From positions 2,604,001-2,668,000 of the forward strand of contig NZ_CP133990.1 in assembly GCF_031582905.1 (NCBI RefSeq): DNA of 64,000 nucleotides, read 5' to 3'. Numbering within the stretch: the first letter of the stretch is position 1; every line of letters starts with the position of its first letter. Below, piece by piece: positions 18,763 through 27,953 of this stretch. This DNA is from Pengzhenrongella sp031582905 (GTDB lineage Bacteria; Actinomycetota; Actinomycetes; Actinomycetales; Cellulomonadaceae). The translations under genes were made by a program, and so were the position numbers. The notes below the pieces were generated by a model that worked only from the letters and a program-made list of their open reading frames with translations, was not told the origin of the DNA and did not search any database.

Positions 18763-19050
18763 CGCCCGATCCTGGAAGCGCCGATGCCCCCCGCCCTGGG
18801 CGTGCGGTCATGGCCGCCGCGCGGCGCCTGCCCGACGTCGGGAGATAGCCGCGAGCCGGTCGTCTTGCCCGTGCCATACAGGTCCACCCAGTGGCTGAAG
18901 GTGCTCGCCCGTCCCCCAGGTCAGGCGCGATGCAACGCAGTGAGGCGCGCTGCACCATGCTGGACAGCGCGTCCAAGAACCGCGGTCAGGGCGCCACAGG
19001 TCTCAGGCGCGACCGATTCGTGCCGATTGCTCTCTGAGGAGGGCTACCAA

Positions 19051-19613
19051 GTGGACGGCATCACGGCAATATCACAGCGGGTGGCGGCTATCCAGGCCAC
19101 CATCGGTTCCTTCAGCGCGCCCCGTGGACGCCCGCTCAGTGACAACACGGGTGCGGAGTTCAGCCAGGCGCTGGGTGAAGCGGTCGCCAACTCTGCTGTC
19201 ACGGGTGCGCGGCGGACCGCGGACGGGATCCCGGCCGACCTCGCCGCCTACGGGAACGGGACGATCCCACCTGCCGCGCTGAGAAAGGTGGGGACCACGG
19301 GTCACAAGCTGTGGGCCCCCGCCGGCGAGGCCCTGGAGTCGTTGATGACGGCGGCGGCTCGTGACGGCGTCAAGGTCGGCGTCACCGATTCCTACCGGTC
19401 GTACGACGCGCAGGTCGACGTCGCGGCGCGCAAGGGGCTCTACTCCCAGGGCGGCTTGGCGGCGAAACCGGGGACCAGCCCGCACGGCTGGGGGATGGCG
19501 GTCGACCTCGACCTCAACGACCAGGCCCAGGCCTGGATGCGCGCCAACGCCGGGCGTTTCGGTTTCGTCGAAGACACCCTCGAGAACCATGGCACTGGGT
19601 CTACCGCGCGTAA
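19051..19613 (+). CDS. VanY-like D-Ala-D-Ala carboxypeptidase, one frame break
   Basis: Peptidase M15-type protein that would trim the terminal D-Ala of peptidoglycan peptides. Visible motifs are VGVTDSYRSYDAQVDVAARKG, SPHGWGMAVDLDLN (the SxHxxGxAxD zinc motif) and, after the break, EPWHWVYR, which supplies the last zinc His. The frame breaks at CCC 19577-19579; one more C converts EDTLENHGTG into EDTPREPWHWVYRA followed at once by a stop, giving 187 residues. GTG 19051 is preceded by GAGGAGGG. No signal peptide is apparent. The N-terminal 70 residues (ITAISQRVAAIQATIGSF) are typical of actinobacterial phage- or transfer-associated relatives. A terminator follows at 19713-19739. Confidence 0.8.
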
Positions 19614-19712
19614 GGGCACCCGGTACTCAGCAGCGACCCACGTCCACTGGCGCTCCCATCGCCACGGCCGCCATCGACGAGCCGAGCGCGACGACAGCCG
19701 AACACGCGAGAA

Positions 19713-19739
19713 GTCCTGGGCACCCTCCGTGCCCAGGAC
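19713..19739. terminator. Bidirectional terminator between convergent genes
   Basis: Perfect inverted repeat GTCCTGGGCA - 7 bases - TGCCCAGGAC between the ends of the VanY-like and NlpC/P60 genes, which face each other. No long T tract is present, as is common in high-GC actinobacteria. Confidence 0.8.
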
Positions 19740-19749
19740 CTCCCGCAGC

Positions 19750-20592
19750 CTAGGAGACCCGGATGAACGTCGGGTTGGACTGCCAGATCTCGCGGATCTG
19801 GATGCTCTTGCCCGGGCGGGGCGCGTCGACCTGGGTGTTGCCGCCGGCGTAGATGGCGATGTGCCCGGGGGTCCAGATCAGGTCGCCCGGCTGGGCTTGG
19901 GACCGTGGCACGACGGTGCCGACGTTGCGCTGGGCGGAAGAGGTCCGCGGCAGCTTGATCCCGACCTGGGCGAACACGTAGGAGGTGTAGCCCGAGCAGT
20001 CGAACCCCGACGGGGTCGTGCCACCCCACAGGTACGGCACACCGACGTACCGCGAAGCGATCTCCACGATCGCGTTGCCGTTCGCGCTGGCGGGGGCGGG
20101 CGCACCCACGGGCTCGGCCGCGGGCGCTTCGGGTGTCGGCTGCGCGGCGGCCGCCGCGACGGGTGCGCGCTGGGCACTGCGGCTCGCGGCTGCGGCCCGC
20201 GGCGTGGGCGCCACAACCTCGGGCTTGGGCTTGGGCTTGGGCGGCGGCGGCGGCGGGGGCGGGTCCTTGACGACCGTGACCGCAGGCACGTCGAGCGCGA
20301 ACTGCACGTCCGCTGCGACGGTGACCACCGGCGCGGTGGCGAGCACCGCACGGGCCTGCGCGGTCAGCGTGGAGGTGTCCACCGCCGGCACCCGGGTGAC
20401 CGCGGCAGCGTCGGGGGCGGCACCGGCCGGCGCGGCGAGGCTGGACACGACCAGCCCAGCGGACGCGGCGGCGACGGCCGTGCGGCGTCCAACGACAGCG
20501 ATGGAGCCGGTCGCGGCTGCGGCGAGGTCGGTCAGCGGCGTTGCTGGCCGGCCGGGTGAACGGTGACGCGCCGAGGCAGGCGTCGGTGACAT
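19750..20592 (-). CDS. NlpC/P60 peptidoglycan endopeptidase
   Basis: Secreted cell-wall hydrolase of 280 residues. An N-terminal hydrophobic signal (TAVAAASAGLVVSSLAAPAGAA) is followed by a long linker with a run of nine Pro and a PKPKPKPE stretch, plus Ala/Pro-rich sequence. The catalytic domain from about residue 170 has YLWGGTTPSGFDCSGYTSYVF (nucleophile Cys), GDLIWTPGHIAIYAG (catalytic His) and the usual C-terminus. The family cuts between D-Glu and meso-Dpm in stem peptides. A c-di-AMP riboswitch directly upstream puts it under cell-wall/osmotic control. Start ATG 20592 has GAGAGG about eight bases upstream. Confidence 0.92.
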   Translation of the reverse strand: MSPTPASARHRSPGRPATPLTDLAAAATGSIAVVGRRTAVAAASAGLVVSSLAAPAGAAPDAAAVTRVPAVDTSTLTAQARAVLATAPVVTVAADVQFALDVPAVTVVKDPPPPPPPPKPKPKPEVVAPTPRAAAASRSAQRAPVAAAAAQPTPEAPAAEPVGAPAPASANGNAIVEIASRYVGVPYLWGGTTPSGFDCSGYTSYVFAQVGIKLPRTSSAQRNVGTVVPRSQAQPGDLIWTPGHIAIYAGGNTQVDAPRPGKSIQIREIWQSNPTFIRVS

Positions 20593-20604
20593 GGGTGCCC
20601 TCTC

Positions 20605-20731
20605 CGGCCGCCTGCGAGGTCAGCTGTCGGGTTCGGGTCGGAGCAGCACCCGGCCAGCCCTAATGGGCAGGCTTCACCCCAAGGACACCAGATGACCGGC
20701 GCCCACGAACATTGGGTCCCCCGCTCCTGCC
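20605..20731 (-). promoter_or_regulatory. c-di-AMP (ydaO/yuaA) riboswitch
   Basis: On the minus strand the leader contains the hallmarks of this class: a GGGGGACCCAATGTTCG 5' part, TTGGGGTGAAGCCTGCCCA followed by TTAGGGCTGGCCGGG, and the highly conserved 3' part GACCCGAACCCGACAGCTG, then ACCTCGCAGGC. It ends about a dozen bases before the start of the NlpC/P60 gene. In actinobacteria this riboswitch commonly precedes cell-wall hydrolases and turns them off when c-di-AMP is high. Confidence 0.88.
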
Positions 20732-20881
20732 AGCGAGATTCATCAGGCCTTGGGTGGTGGCAGGACTCGGCGGTCCACCCCGGCGACCCCGGCGAGGCCG
20801 AGGCTGGCGGTGATGCTAACCGCACGGACACGCCAATGTCACGATCCGGTCACGGGCCGCCGTCGGCGAGTCGCCCGTGCG

Positions 20882-22018
20882 CTACGGGCCGGGGCTGGAT
20901 GCCGGGAGTGTGACGACGAAGGTCGCGCCGGCGCCGACGCCGGCACTGGTGGCTGTGATGGTGCCGCCGTGGGCCTCGGTGAGGGCTCTGCAGATCGCCA
21001 GGCCGATGCCCGATCCGCCGCTGGCGCGGTCGCGTGCGGTGTCGGCGCGGTAGAACCGCTCGAACACGTGCGGCAGGTGCTCGGGCGCGATGCCCTCTCC
21101 GGTGTCGGCCACGGACAGGGCGACGCGACCGGAGTCGCCGGCGCCGACGCCGACGCGCAGGGTGATGGTGCCGCCGGTCGCGGTGTGCCGCAGGGCGTTA
21201 GCGACCAGGTTGTCCAGGACCTGAGCGATGCGGTGACGGTCGACGGCCACCGGCCGTCCGCCGGAGCTGGCGTCCGGGTCGAGGGCCAGGTGGACGCCGG
21301 CCGCGGCGGCGCGGTCACGCCACGCCGCCGCGGTCTGCTCGAGCAGTTCATGCGCGGGCATGGCCTCGAGGTTGAGGGCGAGGTCCCCGGCTTCGGCGCG
21401 GGTCACGGCGGCCAAGTCGTGGGCGAGCCGGGTCAGTCGTGCGGCCTGGTCGGCCAGCACCGTCATGGTGGCCTCGTCCAGGGGTTGGACCCCGTCCTGT
21501 ACTGCTTCGAGGTACCCGGCGATGGTCGCTACCGGGGTGCGCACCTCGTGGGCGACGTCGGCCAGCAGGCGTGCGCGCAGCCGATCGGCGTCCTGCAGGC
21601 GCCCGGCCATGGTGTTGAACGAGTCGGCCAGGTCGTCGAACTCCGCGCCGAGGCCGGCCGCGGGCACGCGGGTCTGGTACTGGCCCGCGCCCAGGCGGGC
21701 GGCCGCCGTGGAGACCGCACCCAGCGACCGGCCGATGCGCCGGGCGAGGACGACGCTGACGGTCGCGGACGCGATCGCCGCGGCGCTCAGGGCCAGGGCC
21801 AGGGCCACCGCGCTGGCGTCGCGGAACGCCCGTTCGGCGTGCATGACGGCGTCGTCGTTGTCTTGCAGGCCGGCGCGGACCATGTGTTCGTGGAACAGGC
21901 CGGGCCCGACCGCCGAGGCGACCAGCCACGCGGTCAGCGCCGCCACGGCCAGGACCACCACGAGGGCGGCGAGCAGCCGCGCCGCCAGCCCCCACCGCGT
22001 GCCCGCTGTGGGGTTCAT
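20882..22018 (-). CDS. Two-component sensor histidine kinase
   Basis: Membrane kinase of 378 residues: helix 1 (LAARLLAALVVVLAVAALTAWLV), a short extracytoplasmic loop of about 45 residues containing LFHEHMVRAG, helix 2 (AVALALALSAAAIASATVSVVLA), HAMP, the phospho-acceptor motif DVAHEVRTP with His157, and an ATPase domain with NALRH, DTGEGI and GGSGIGLAI boxes. Its start overlaps the end of the response-regulator gene (ATGA). The neighbours on the other side (Cys-rich protein, DUF305, Csp and CopB) suggest it senses copper or silver. The HEH in the sensor loop could bind metal, but that is inference. It closely resembles the kinase at 34312-35439. Confidence 0.92.
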   Translation of the reverse strand: MNPTAGTRWGLAARLLAALVVVLAVAALTAWLVASAVGPGLFHEHMVRAGLQDNDDAVMHAERAFRDASAVALALALSAAAIASATVSVVLARRIGRSLGAVSTAAARLGAGQYQTRVPAAGLGAEFDDLADSFNTMAGRLQDADRLRARLLADVAHEVRTPVATIAGYLEAVQDGVQPLDEATMTVLADQAARLTRLAHDLAAVTRAEAGDLALNLEAMPAHELLEQTAAAWRDRAAAAGVHLALDPDASSGGRPVAVDRHRIAQVLDNLVANALRHTATGGTITLRVGVGAGDSGRVALSVADTGEGIAPEHLPHVFERFYRADTARDRASGGSGIGLAICRALTEAHGGTITATSAGVGAGATFVVTLPASSPGP

Positions 22019-22746
22019 GTGCCGGTGCCGATGCGGTAGCCCACGCCACGGACCGTGCGCACGAACCGCTGCTGCTCGGGGCTGTCGCCGAGCTTCTGGC
22101 GCACGTGGAGCACGTGGACGTCGACCAGGTGCTCGTCACCGACCCAGTTTGGTCCCCAGACCGCCTCGATCAGTGCCGCGCGGCTGAGCGCCCGCCCGGG
22201 GTCCGATGCCAGGGCGGCTAGGACGTCGAACTCGGTGCGGGTCAGCGGGACGGGCCGGCCGTCGAGGTGGACCTCGCGGGCGTCCAGGTCCAGGCGCAGC
22301 GGGCCGACGTCTATGGCCGGCCGGGCTGGCAGGGTCGCGGGGGGCAGCGCGGACCGTCGGGGTCGGCGCAGCAGGACCCCGACCCGGGCCATGAGCTCGC
22401 GGGGGCTGAAGGGCTTGGTCATGTAGTCATCTGCGCCGACGGACAGGCCGGTGAGGGTGTCGACCTCCTCTGCGCGGGCGGTCAGCATGATGATGTAGCA
22501 GTCGGAGAAGGACCGCAGCTGGCGGCACACCTCCACCCCGTCCAGCCCCGGCAGGCCGAGGTCCAGCACGACCACGTCCGGATCGACCGCCCGCAGCACA
22601 CCAACCGCTTCGGCGCCGTCGTAGGTCACGTGAACCTCGAACCCGTCCCGCTCGAGGTACCCGGCGACCAGCCGGGCCAGGGCCTGCTCGTCGTCGACGA
22701 CGACCGCACGCCGGGCCGTGGCGGCCGGGGACTGAGGGGTGCTCAC
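22015..22746 (-). CDS. OmpR/PhoB-family response regulator
   Basis: Partner of the kinase encoded downstream. The 243-residue protein has a receiver domain with acidic VVDDE, the phosphorylated Asp62 in VVLDLGLPGLDG and the KPF Lys, then a winged-helix effector domain (LTRTEFDVLAALASDPGRALSR, VDVHVLHVRQKLGD, VRTVRGVGYRIG). It likely activates the divergent mini-protein/DUF305 genes that start 200 bases away, or the copper genes nearby (inference). Confidence 0.93.
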   Translation of the reverse strand: MSTPQSPAATARRAVVVDDEQALARLVAGYLERDGFEVHVTYDGAEAVGVLRAVDPDVVVLDLGLPGLDGVEVCRQLRSFSDCYIIMLTARAEEVDTLTGLSVGADDYMTKPFSPRELMARVGVLLRRPRRSALPPATLPARPAIDVGPLRLDLDAREVHLDGRPVPLTRTEFDVLAALASDPGRALSRAALIEAVWGPNWVGDEHLVDVHVLHVRQKLGDSPEQQRFVRTVRGVGYRIGTGT

Positions 22747-22948
22747 TCCCCCATTGTCGGCGGCCCGGCCACCGGGCCTGGGATCTTCATTGAACCTTGA
22801 TCAGTGGGTGACCGGTCCTTCAGCGCAGGGCACTGATGATGGTTGCGCGTCCGCGCCACGGCGGGCCGGTCGCGCCGGTCATGTGCTACGACCACCGCTG
22901 CCGCGTTCGACGCAGATCTCACGCACGACACCACGAAGGAGAACGCCC

Positions 22949-23107
22949 ATGGGCTGCTGCCAGGACACGACCACGGCCACCATCACCACCGCACCCACGC
23001 AGGACACGCCCGAGACGGAGCAGGCCGCTACCAGCAGCGGCTGCTGCGGTGGCGGCGGCGAGGCCAAGGCGAACGACTCGTGCTGCGCGTCCAGCGCGAC
23101 CGCCTGA
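22949..23107 (+). CDS. Cys-rich mini-protein (52 residues), probable metal binder
   Basis: A very small protein with three Cys-Cys pairs: MGCCQD at the start, SSGCCGGGGE in the middle and DSCCASS near the end, separated by Thr/Ala-rich stretches. Six Cys in 52 residues without aromatic core residues is metallothionein-like. AAGGAG eight bases upstream gives a strong ribosome site. It is followed by the DUF305 lipoprotein gene with a 34-base gap and is probably co-transcribed. Binding of copper or a similar soft metal is inferred. Confidence 0.65.
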   Translation: MGCCQDTTTATITTAPTQDTPETEQAATSSGCCGGGGEAKANDSCCASSATA

Positions 23108-23141
23108 ACCACCCGCACACCTGTTCTGGGAAGGAACTCTC

Positions 23142-23795
23142 GTGATCACCACGACCCGGCGGCGCTTGGCTGCTACGGCGACCGCCCTGACGCTGGCGGC
23201 GGCGCTGACCGCCTGTTCCGATGCCGCCGAGCCGGCCGCCGAACCGCCGGCCGCGGCTGCGACCTCCAGCGCCCCCGAGGCCACCGGGGCCACCGGGGCC
23301 ACCGGGGCCACCGAGGCCAGTGAGCACAACGACGCGGACACCCAGTTCGCGCAGATGATGGTCGTCCACCACCAGGGCGCCATCGAGATGGCCGAGCGGG
23401 CGGTCGACAAGGCCGACAGCGAGGAGGTGCGGGCGCTGGCTGAGCGGATCTCCGCCGCGCAGGGCCCGGAGATCGACGAGATGAACTCATGGCTCCAGGC
23501 GTGGGGCGAGGAAGGCCCCCAGGACGCGGACATGGGTGGCATGGATCACGGCGGCATGGACATGGGCGGTATGGACATGCAGTCCGCCATGACCGAGCTG
23601 GAGGGGCTCTCCGGCGCGGAGTTCGACCGCGCCTTCCTGGAGATGATGACCGAGCACCACCGCGGTGCGATCGAGATGGCCGAGGCGCAGCTGGCCGACG
23701 GCGCCAACGCCGAGGCCCGTGACCTGGCTCGCAAGATGATCGACGACCAGACGCGCGAGATCACCGAGATGGAGAACCTGCTGCGCAACCTGTGA
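23142..23795 (+). CDS. DUF305 copper-island lipoprotein
   Basis: Lipoprotein of 217 residues: signal peptide with lipobox TACS (Cys about residue 24), an Ala/Thr/Gly linker with repeated ATG triplets, then two DUF305/ferritin-like helical repeats, each with a hallmark: MMVVHHQGAIEMAE (about 80-93) and MMTEHHRGAIEMAE (about 165-178). A Met/His-rich loop lies between them (MGGMDHGGMDMGGMDMQS). HHQGA and Met motifs are typical of periplasmic or extracellular copper binders. GTG start at 23142 with AAGGAA upstream. A strong terminator follows. Confidence 0.88.
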   Translation: MITTTRRRLAATATALTLAAALTACSDAAEPAAEPPAAAATSSAPEATGATGATGATEASEHNDADTQFAQMMVVHHQGAIEMAERAVDKADSEEVRALAERISAAQGPEIDEMNSWLQAWGEEGPQDADMGGMDHGGMDMGGMDMQSAMTELEGLSGAEFDRAFLEMMTEHHRGAIEMAEAQLADGANAEARDLARKMIDDQTREITEMENLLRNL

Positions 23796-23802
23796 AGCGG
23801 CA

Positions 23803-23839
23803 CGGGCACCGGGCGGTGTGAACAGAAGCCCGGTGCCCG
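23803..23839 (+). terminator. Terminator after DUF305 gene
   Basis: Perfect 12-base inverted repeat CGGGCACCGGGC - 13 bases - GCCCGGTGCCCG starting eight bases after the stop codon. Confidence 0.85.
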
Positions 23840-24038
23840 CCTCATCACGGGTAGGACGGCGAGGAGTTCTCCTCAGCGTTCCTCCAGCGGTTGGTAAGTC
23901 CCACCCGCACCCCTGTCCACGAGCGCCGAGCAGCACCTGACCGGTGCTGCACTACTGGGGTCACCGCTGCCCCGGTGGCCGTGGCCCGAACCGACGACGC
24001 ACTGTTCCCCTTCCATAAGCCGTGCAGGCCTCAGCCGG

Positions 24039-24967
24039 TCAGCCGGTCGCCAAGGGTGCGAACGTGGCCCCGCCATCGGCGGACTCCAGCACCTCCTGCG
24101 CGGTCACCACCACCACCCGCACGCCGCTGTCGGGCGCGCGGGCTGCGGTGAGGGCTGCGGCCGGCTCGCCCAGGGTGGCGACCTGGGTCCAGGTCTGCCC
24201 GGCGTCGTCGCTGCGCGCGACGTCCCCGTCTGGGGTGACGCCCACGGTGACCGTGTCGTCGGCGAACGCCACGTACTGCAGGAGCGGTGCCTGCGGCTGC
24301 TGCCACGTCGCACCCCGTCGTCGGATCGGTACACCCCCGCCGTGCTGGTGGCCACCAGCACGCGGCCGTCGGGAGATGCGGCCAGGGCGAACGGTTCGAC
24401 CGGTGCGTCCAGCTCGGTCCAGGTCTGCCCGTCGGTGGTGCTGGTCAGTGCGGAACCGTCGTAGCCGACCACTGTTGCGGTCGATGCGGTCAGGGCATGG
24501 AAGTCGGACTGCCCCCCGCGTGAGAGCGGCTGCCAGGTCTGCCCGGCGTCGGTGGATTCGGCCAGCCCCAGCGGTGCCGGCAGGTCCACTCCGGGGCTGG
24601 GGTGTCCGGAGGAGTAGAAGTGGTCCGGTCCCGCGACGGTGAAGCCCATCAGGTCGATCACCGGTCCCACCCGCTCGGGCCCGTCCGGCCCGTAGCGGAA
24701 CAGCCCGTCATGGCTGGCCAGGTAGACCAGCCCGTCAGCAGGGTTCACCGCGACGCCATGGACGTGGCTGCTCGGCAGGCCGTCCACCGCGGCCGCGCCG
24801 GTACCGGTCGGGCCGGGCTCAGCCGATACCGCCGGAGCGGGCGTCAAGGCGGGCCCGGCTTGCGGGGTCGCGGCGCAGCCGGTCGTGACGGTGGCGACCA
24901 GCCCGAGGCCGACCAGGACGCGCGCGCCTGCCGTGGCACGGAAACGAGAGATAGAGCGGCGGGGCAT
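24039..24967 (-). CDS. BNR/sialidase-like beta-propeller lipoprotein (F510_1955 type), one frame break
   Basis: Secreted lipoprotein of about 309 residues. The lipobox is VTTGC (Cys about 31). The mature part has repeated strand-turn units of the photosystem/BNR type: DGLPSSHVHGVAVNPADGLVYLASH, STDAGQTWQPLS, STTDGQTWTELD, RSDDGGATWQQ, RSDDAGQTWTQV and SADGGATFAPL. The D-x-G-x-T-W (Asp-box) motifs define a propeller. Proteins of this kind recur beside copper genes, but no catalytic sialidase residues are seen. The frame breaks in the C run at 24313-24316; one more base restores an unbroken propeller. It lies 54 bases after the CopB ATPase on the same strand, so it is likely in its operon. Confidence 0.75.
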
Positions 24968-25021
24968 CAGCTGGGTGAGCCTTTCGGTGTGGAGTCGGTG
25001 CGGGCCTGGGCGCGGCGCCGA

Positions 25022-27225
25022 TCAGGGCTGGGTGACGCGGGCGGGGTCCAGATCCAGTCGGCGCAGGAGCTGGGCGTTGGCGGCGACCACGATCGTCGAG
25101 GCGGACATCAAGATCGCCCCGACAGCCGGTGACAGGACGAACCCGGCGAACGCGAGGACGCCCGCTGCCAGGGGTACCGCGATGAGGTTGTACCCGGTCG
25201 CCCAGACCAGGTTCTGCCACATCTTGCGGTACGACGCCTGGGACAGCGCGATCACCGACACCACCCCGCGTGGGTCGTCCGAGGCCAGGACGACCCCGGC
25301 GGACTCCACGGCGACGTCCGTGCCGGCCCCGATCGCGATCCCGACGTCAGCCCGAGCCAGCGCAGGGGCGTCGTTGACGCCGTCGCCGACCATCGCGACC
25401 TTGTGCCCGCGTGCCTGCAGCTCGCTGACCTTGGCGTCCTTGTCGGTGGGCAGGACCTGGGCGAAGACCTCGTCGATGCCGAGCTCGGCGGCGACTGCGT
25501 CGGCGACCTGCTGGGCGTCGCCGGTGATCATCGCCACCCGCACACCTCGGGCGTGCAGGGCCGCGACCGTGTCACGGGACTCAGGGCGGATGGCGTCCTC
25601 GACCGCGACCGCGCCGATGACCTGACCGTCACGCACGACATGGAGCACCGATGCCCCCCGCTCCACCCACGGCCGGGTCGCGGCCTGCACGTCCGCCGGG
25701 GGCGTCCACTGCCGCTCGGCGAGCAGCGCCGGCCCGCCCACGACGACCTCGTGGCCGTCGACGCTGGCCTGCACCCCGCGCCCAGGCAGGGCCCGGAAGT
25801 TCCGCACGGTCGCCGACACCTGGCCGGCGGAGCGCACGATGGCCCGCGCCACCGGATGCTCGCTGTCGGCCTCGGCCGCCGCGGCCAGGGCCAGCATCGT
25901 GGCTTGGTCGACCCCGTGGGTCGCGACGGCGCCGGTGACGGCGTGTGCGCCCTTCGTCAGGGTGCCGGTCTTGTCGAACAGGACCGTGTCGACGGTGCGC
26001 ATCCGCTCCAGGGCGAGCCGGTTCTTGACCAGCACACCGGCCTGCGCGGCGCGCTCGGTGGAGATCGAGATCACCAGCGGGATGGCCAGACCCAGCGCGT
26101 GGGGGCAGGCGATGACCAGCACCGTCACGGTCCGCGTCACCGCGTCCCCTGTGTCACCGAACACCATCCAAGCCGCGAAAGTCAGCACGCCGGCGGCCAG
26201 GGCGAAGTAGAACAAGAACGCCGCGGCGCGATCGGCCAGCGCCTGCGCGCGTGAGCTCGACGCCTGGGCGTCGGCGACCAGCCGCTGGATGCCTGCCAGG
26301 GCCGTGTCCTGCCCGACCGCGGTTACCCGCACCCGCAGGGTGCTGTCGGTCGAGACGGTCCCGCCCACGACCGTGTCGCCCGCCAGCCCGACGCACGGCG
26401 CGGGACTCCCCGGTGATCATCGACTCGTCCAGGTGCGCCTCGCCGTCCACGATCAGCCCGTCGACCGGCACCCGGGCCCCCGGGGCGGACCAGCACGACG
26501 TCGTCGGTGGCCAGGTCGGACACCGCGACCTCGAGCGTCCCGGTGCCGGTGACCTTCTCGGCGCGGTCGGGCAGCAACGCGGCCAGCGCGTCCAGGGCGC
26601 CGGACGCGGCGCCGAGGGCCCGCATCTCCAGCCAGTGCCCCAGCAGCATGATCACGACCAGCAGCGCCAGCTCCCACCAGAAGTCCAGCTCCATCGCCGC
26701 ACCCAGCGTGGTGGCCCACGACGCGACGAACGCCACCGTGATCGCCAGCGCGATCAGCAGCATCATCCCGGGCCGGCGGCTGCGCGCCTCGACCAGGGCG
26801 CCGGTCAGGAACGGCCAGCCGCCGTAGAAGAACACGACCGTGCCCAGCACCGGGGAGACCCACTCCGACCCGGGAAACGTCGGTGGGGTGTACCCGAGCA
26901 GGTCGGCGAACATGTGGTTGAACACCACCACCGGCACCGCCAGCACCAGGCTGACCCAGAACCGGTCCCGGAACTGGCCTATGTGGTGCCCGTGACCGGC
27001 GTTGCCGTGCTGGGCGTGGGCCTGCTCGGCCCCGTGCTGCCCACCGCCGGGGTGCCCGCCACCCCCGTGGCCCCCGTGGCCCCCGTGGTGGCCGCCGCCG
27101 GGATCGGCCGCCGCCGTGGGCGCGTGCTGAGCATGGTCGCCCGCCGGGCCGGCGGGTGCGTCCTGGTGTCCGGCGCCGCTGCGGCTGGGGTGCGTGGTGT
27201 GACCGGTGTGCTCGTCCGCGTTCAT
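25022..27225 (-). CDS. CopB-type P1B copper-exporting ATPase, two frame breaks
   Basis: Membrane ATPase exporting copper. The 90-residue N-terminus is extremely His/Gly-rich (DEHTGHTTHPS, GGGHHGGHGGHGGGGHPGGGQHG), as in CopB. Eight helices carry the conserved motifs: ITGES actuator loop, ion-site CPH in VIACPHALGLAIP, phosphorylation DKTGTLTKG, HPVARAI nucleotide site, GDG and NDAPALARAD hinge. The frame changes twice, near 26477-26485 (C5/G4 run) and near 26378-26389. Both changes fit one extra base, unlike most other breaks in the window, and together restore 733 residues. The start ATG 27225 has GGGAGG upstream and lies just inside a CsoR-like box. Transport activity as assembled would be lost, so either these are errors or the gene is decayed. 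Confidence 0.85.
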
Positions 27226-27241
27226 CGTGACCTCCCGTTGA

Positions 27242-27258
27242 ATACCCCTGCGGGGTAT
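27242..27258. promoter_or_regulatory. CsoR-like operator, 7-3-7 palindrome
   Basis: ATACCCC-TGC-GGGGTAT lies between the divergent CopB ATPase and Csp genes, 17 bases before the ATPase start. This is the usual G/C-tract palindrome of CsoR-family repressors. It has a three-base centre, while the four boxes of the sulfur regulon (41-44 kb) have two. Confidence 0.8.
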
Positions 27259-27450
27259 GCGGCAGGAACCGGTTGGACCGGGCTGGTGTTCCCCAGTGTG
27301 TGCGCCGGGGTGGGGCTTCATCGAAACTTCATCGCCGCCCCCGGGGCCCCACCATGCGACCGGCCGCGGGGGTCCCTAGCGTCGATGGGGTCCAGGTGCG
27401 CGGGCTCACGTTGGCCACGCGCCGTCAACCGAGACTCACCGGAGGGCACG

Positions 27451-27852
27451 ATGAAGACCGCCGCGATGCTGCAGACCTACCCCGCCGAGATCAACCTCGA
27501 CCGCGAGCTCCTCGCCCGTGTCATCGACACCCTGGTCACCTGCTCACAGGCGTGTACCGCCTGCGCGGACGCGTGCCTGAGCGAGGACATGGTCGCCGAC
27601 CTGCGCAAGTGCATCCGCACCAACCTCGACTGCGCCGACAGCTGCGCCACCACCGCCGCCATCCTGTCCCGCCACACCGGCTACGACGCCAACGTCACCC
27701 GCGCCCACCTGCAGGCCTGCATCGCCGCGTGCCGCGCCTGCGGCGACGAGTGCGACAGCCACGCCGGGATGCACGAGCACTGCCGGATCTGCGCCGAGGC
27801 ATGCCGGGCGTGCGAGGAGGCGTGCACCGAGCTGCTCAACGCCATCGCCTGA
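27451..27852 (+). CDS. Four-helix-bundle copper-storage protein (Csp / DUF326)
   Basis: Cytosolic Cys-lined four-helix bundle of 133 residues that stores many Cu(I) ions. Cys are spaced along every helix: LVTCSQACTACADACLSE, LRKCIRTNLDCADSCATTA, LQACIAACRACGDECDSH and CRICAEACRACEEACTEL. Eighteen Cys are visible, and HEHC at the mouth is typical. No signal peptide is seen, so it is the cytosolic Csp3-like type. It starts 190 bases from the CsoR-like box and is transcribed away from CopB. A terminator follows. Confidence 0.92.
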   Translation: MKTAAMLQTYPAEINLDRELLARVIDTLVTCSQACTACADACLSEDMVADLRKCIRTNLDCADSCATTAAILSRHTGYDANVTRAHLQACIAACRACGDECDSHAGMHEHCRICAEACRACEEACTELLNAIA

Positions 27853-27865
27853 CCCCCTCCCGGAC

Positions 27866-27901
27866 GCGGTCAGGCGCACCGGCGCCGTCGCGCCTGACCG
27901 C
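27866..27901 (+). terminator. Terminator or attenuator between Csp and DUF305 genes
   Basis: Perfect 12-base inverted repeat GCGGTCAGGCGC - 12 bases - GCGCCTGACCGC, starting 13 bases after the Csp stop codon. The DUF305 gene begins 53 bases later, so the hairpin may reduce read-through. Confidence 0.75.
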
Positions 27902-27953
27902 GCACCCGCGACGCCACCACCACATCACGTCAGCAGCGAAAGGAGCGGCGCCC

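Noticed and set aside
18040..20559. Open frame of 839 codons on the plus strand
   Set aside because: It strings together a wrong frame of the recombinase fragment, the real VanY-like sequence from 19051 and the antisense of the NlpC/P60 gene. Only the VanY part is real.
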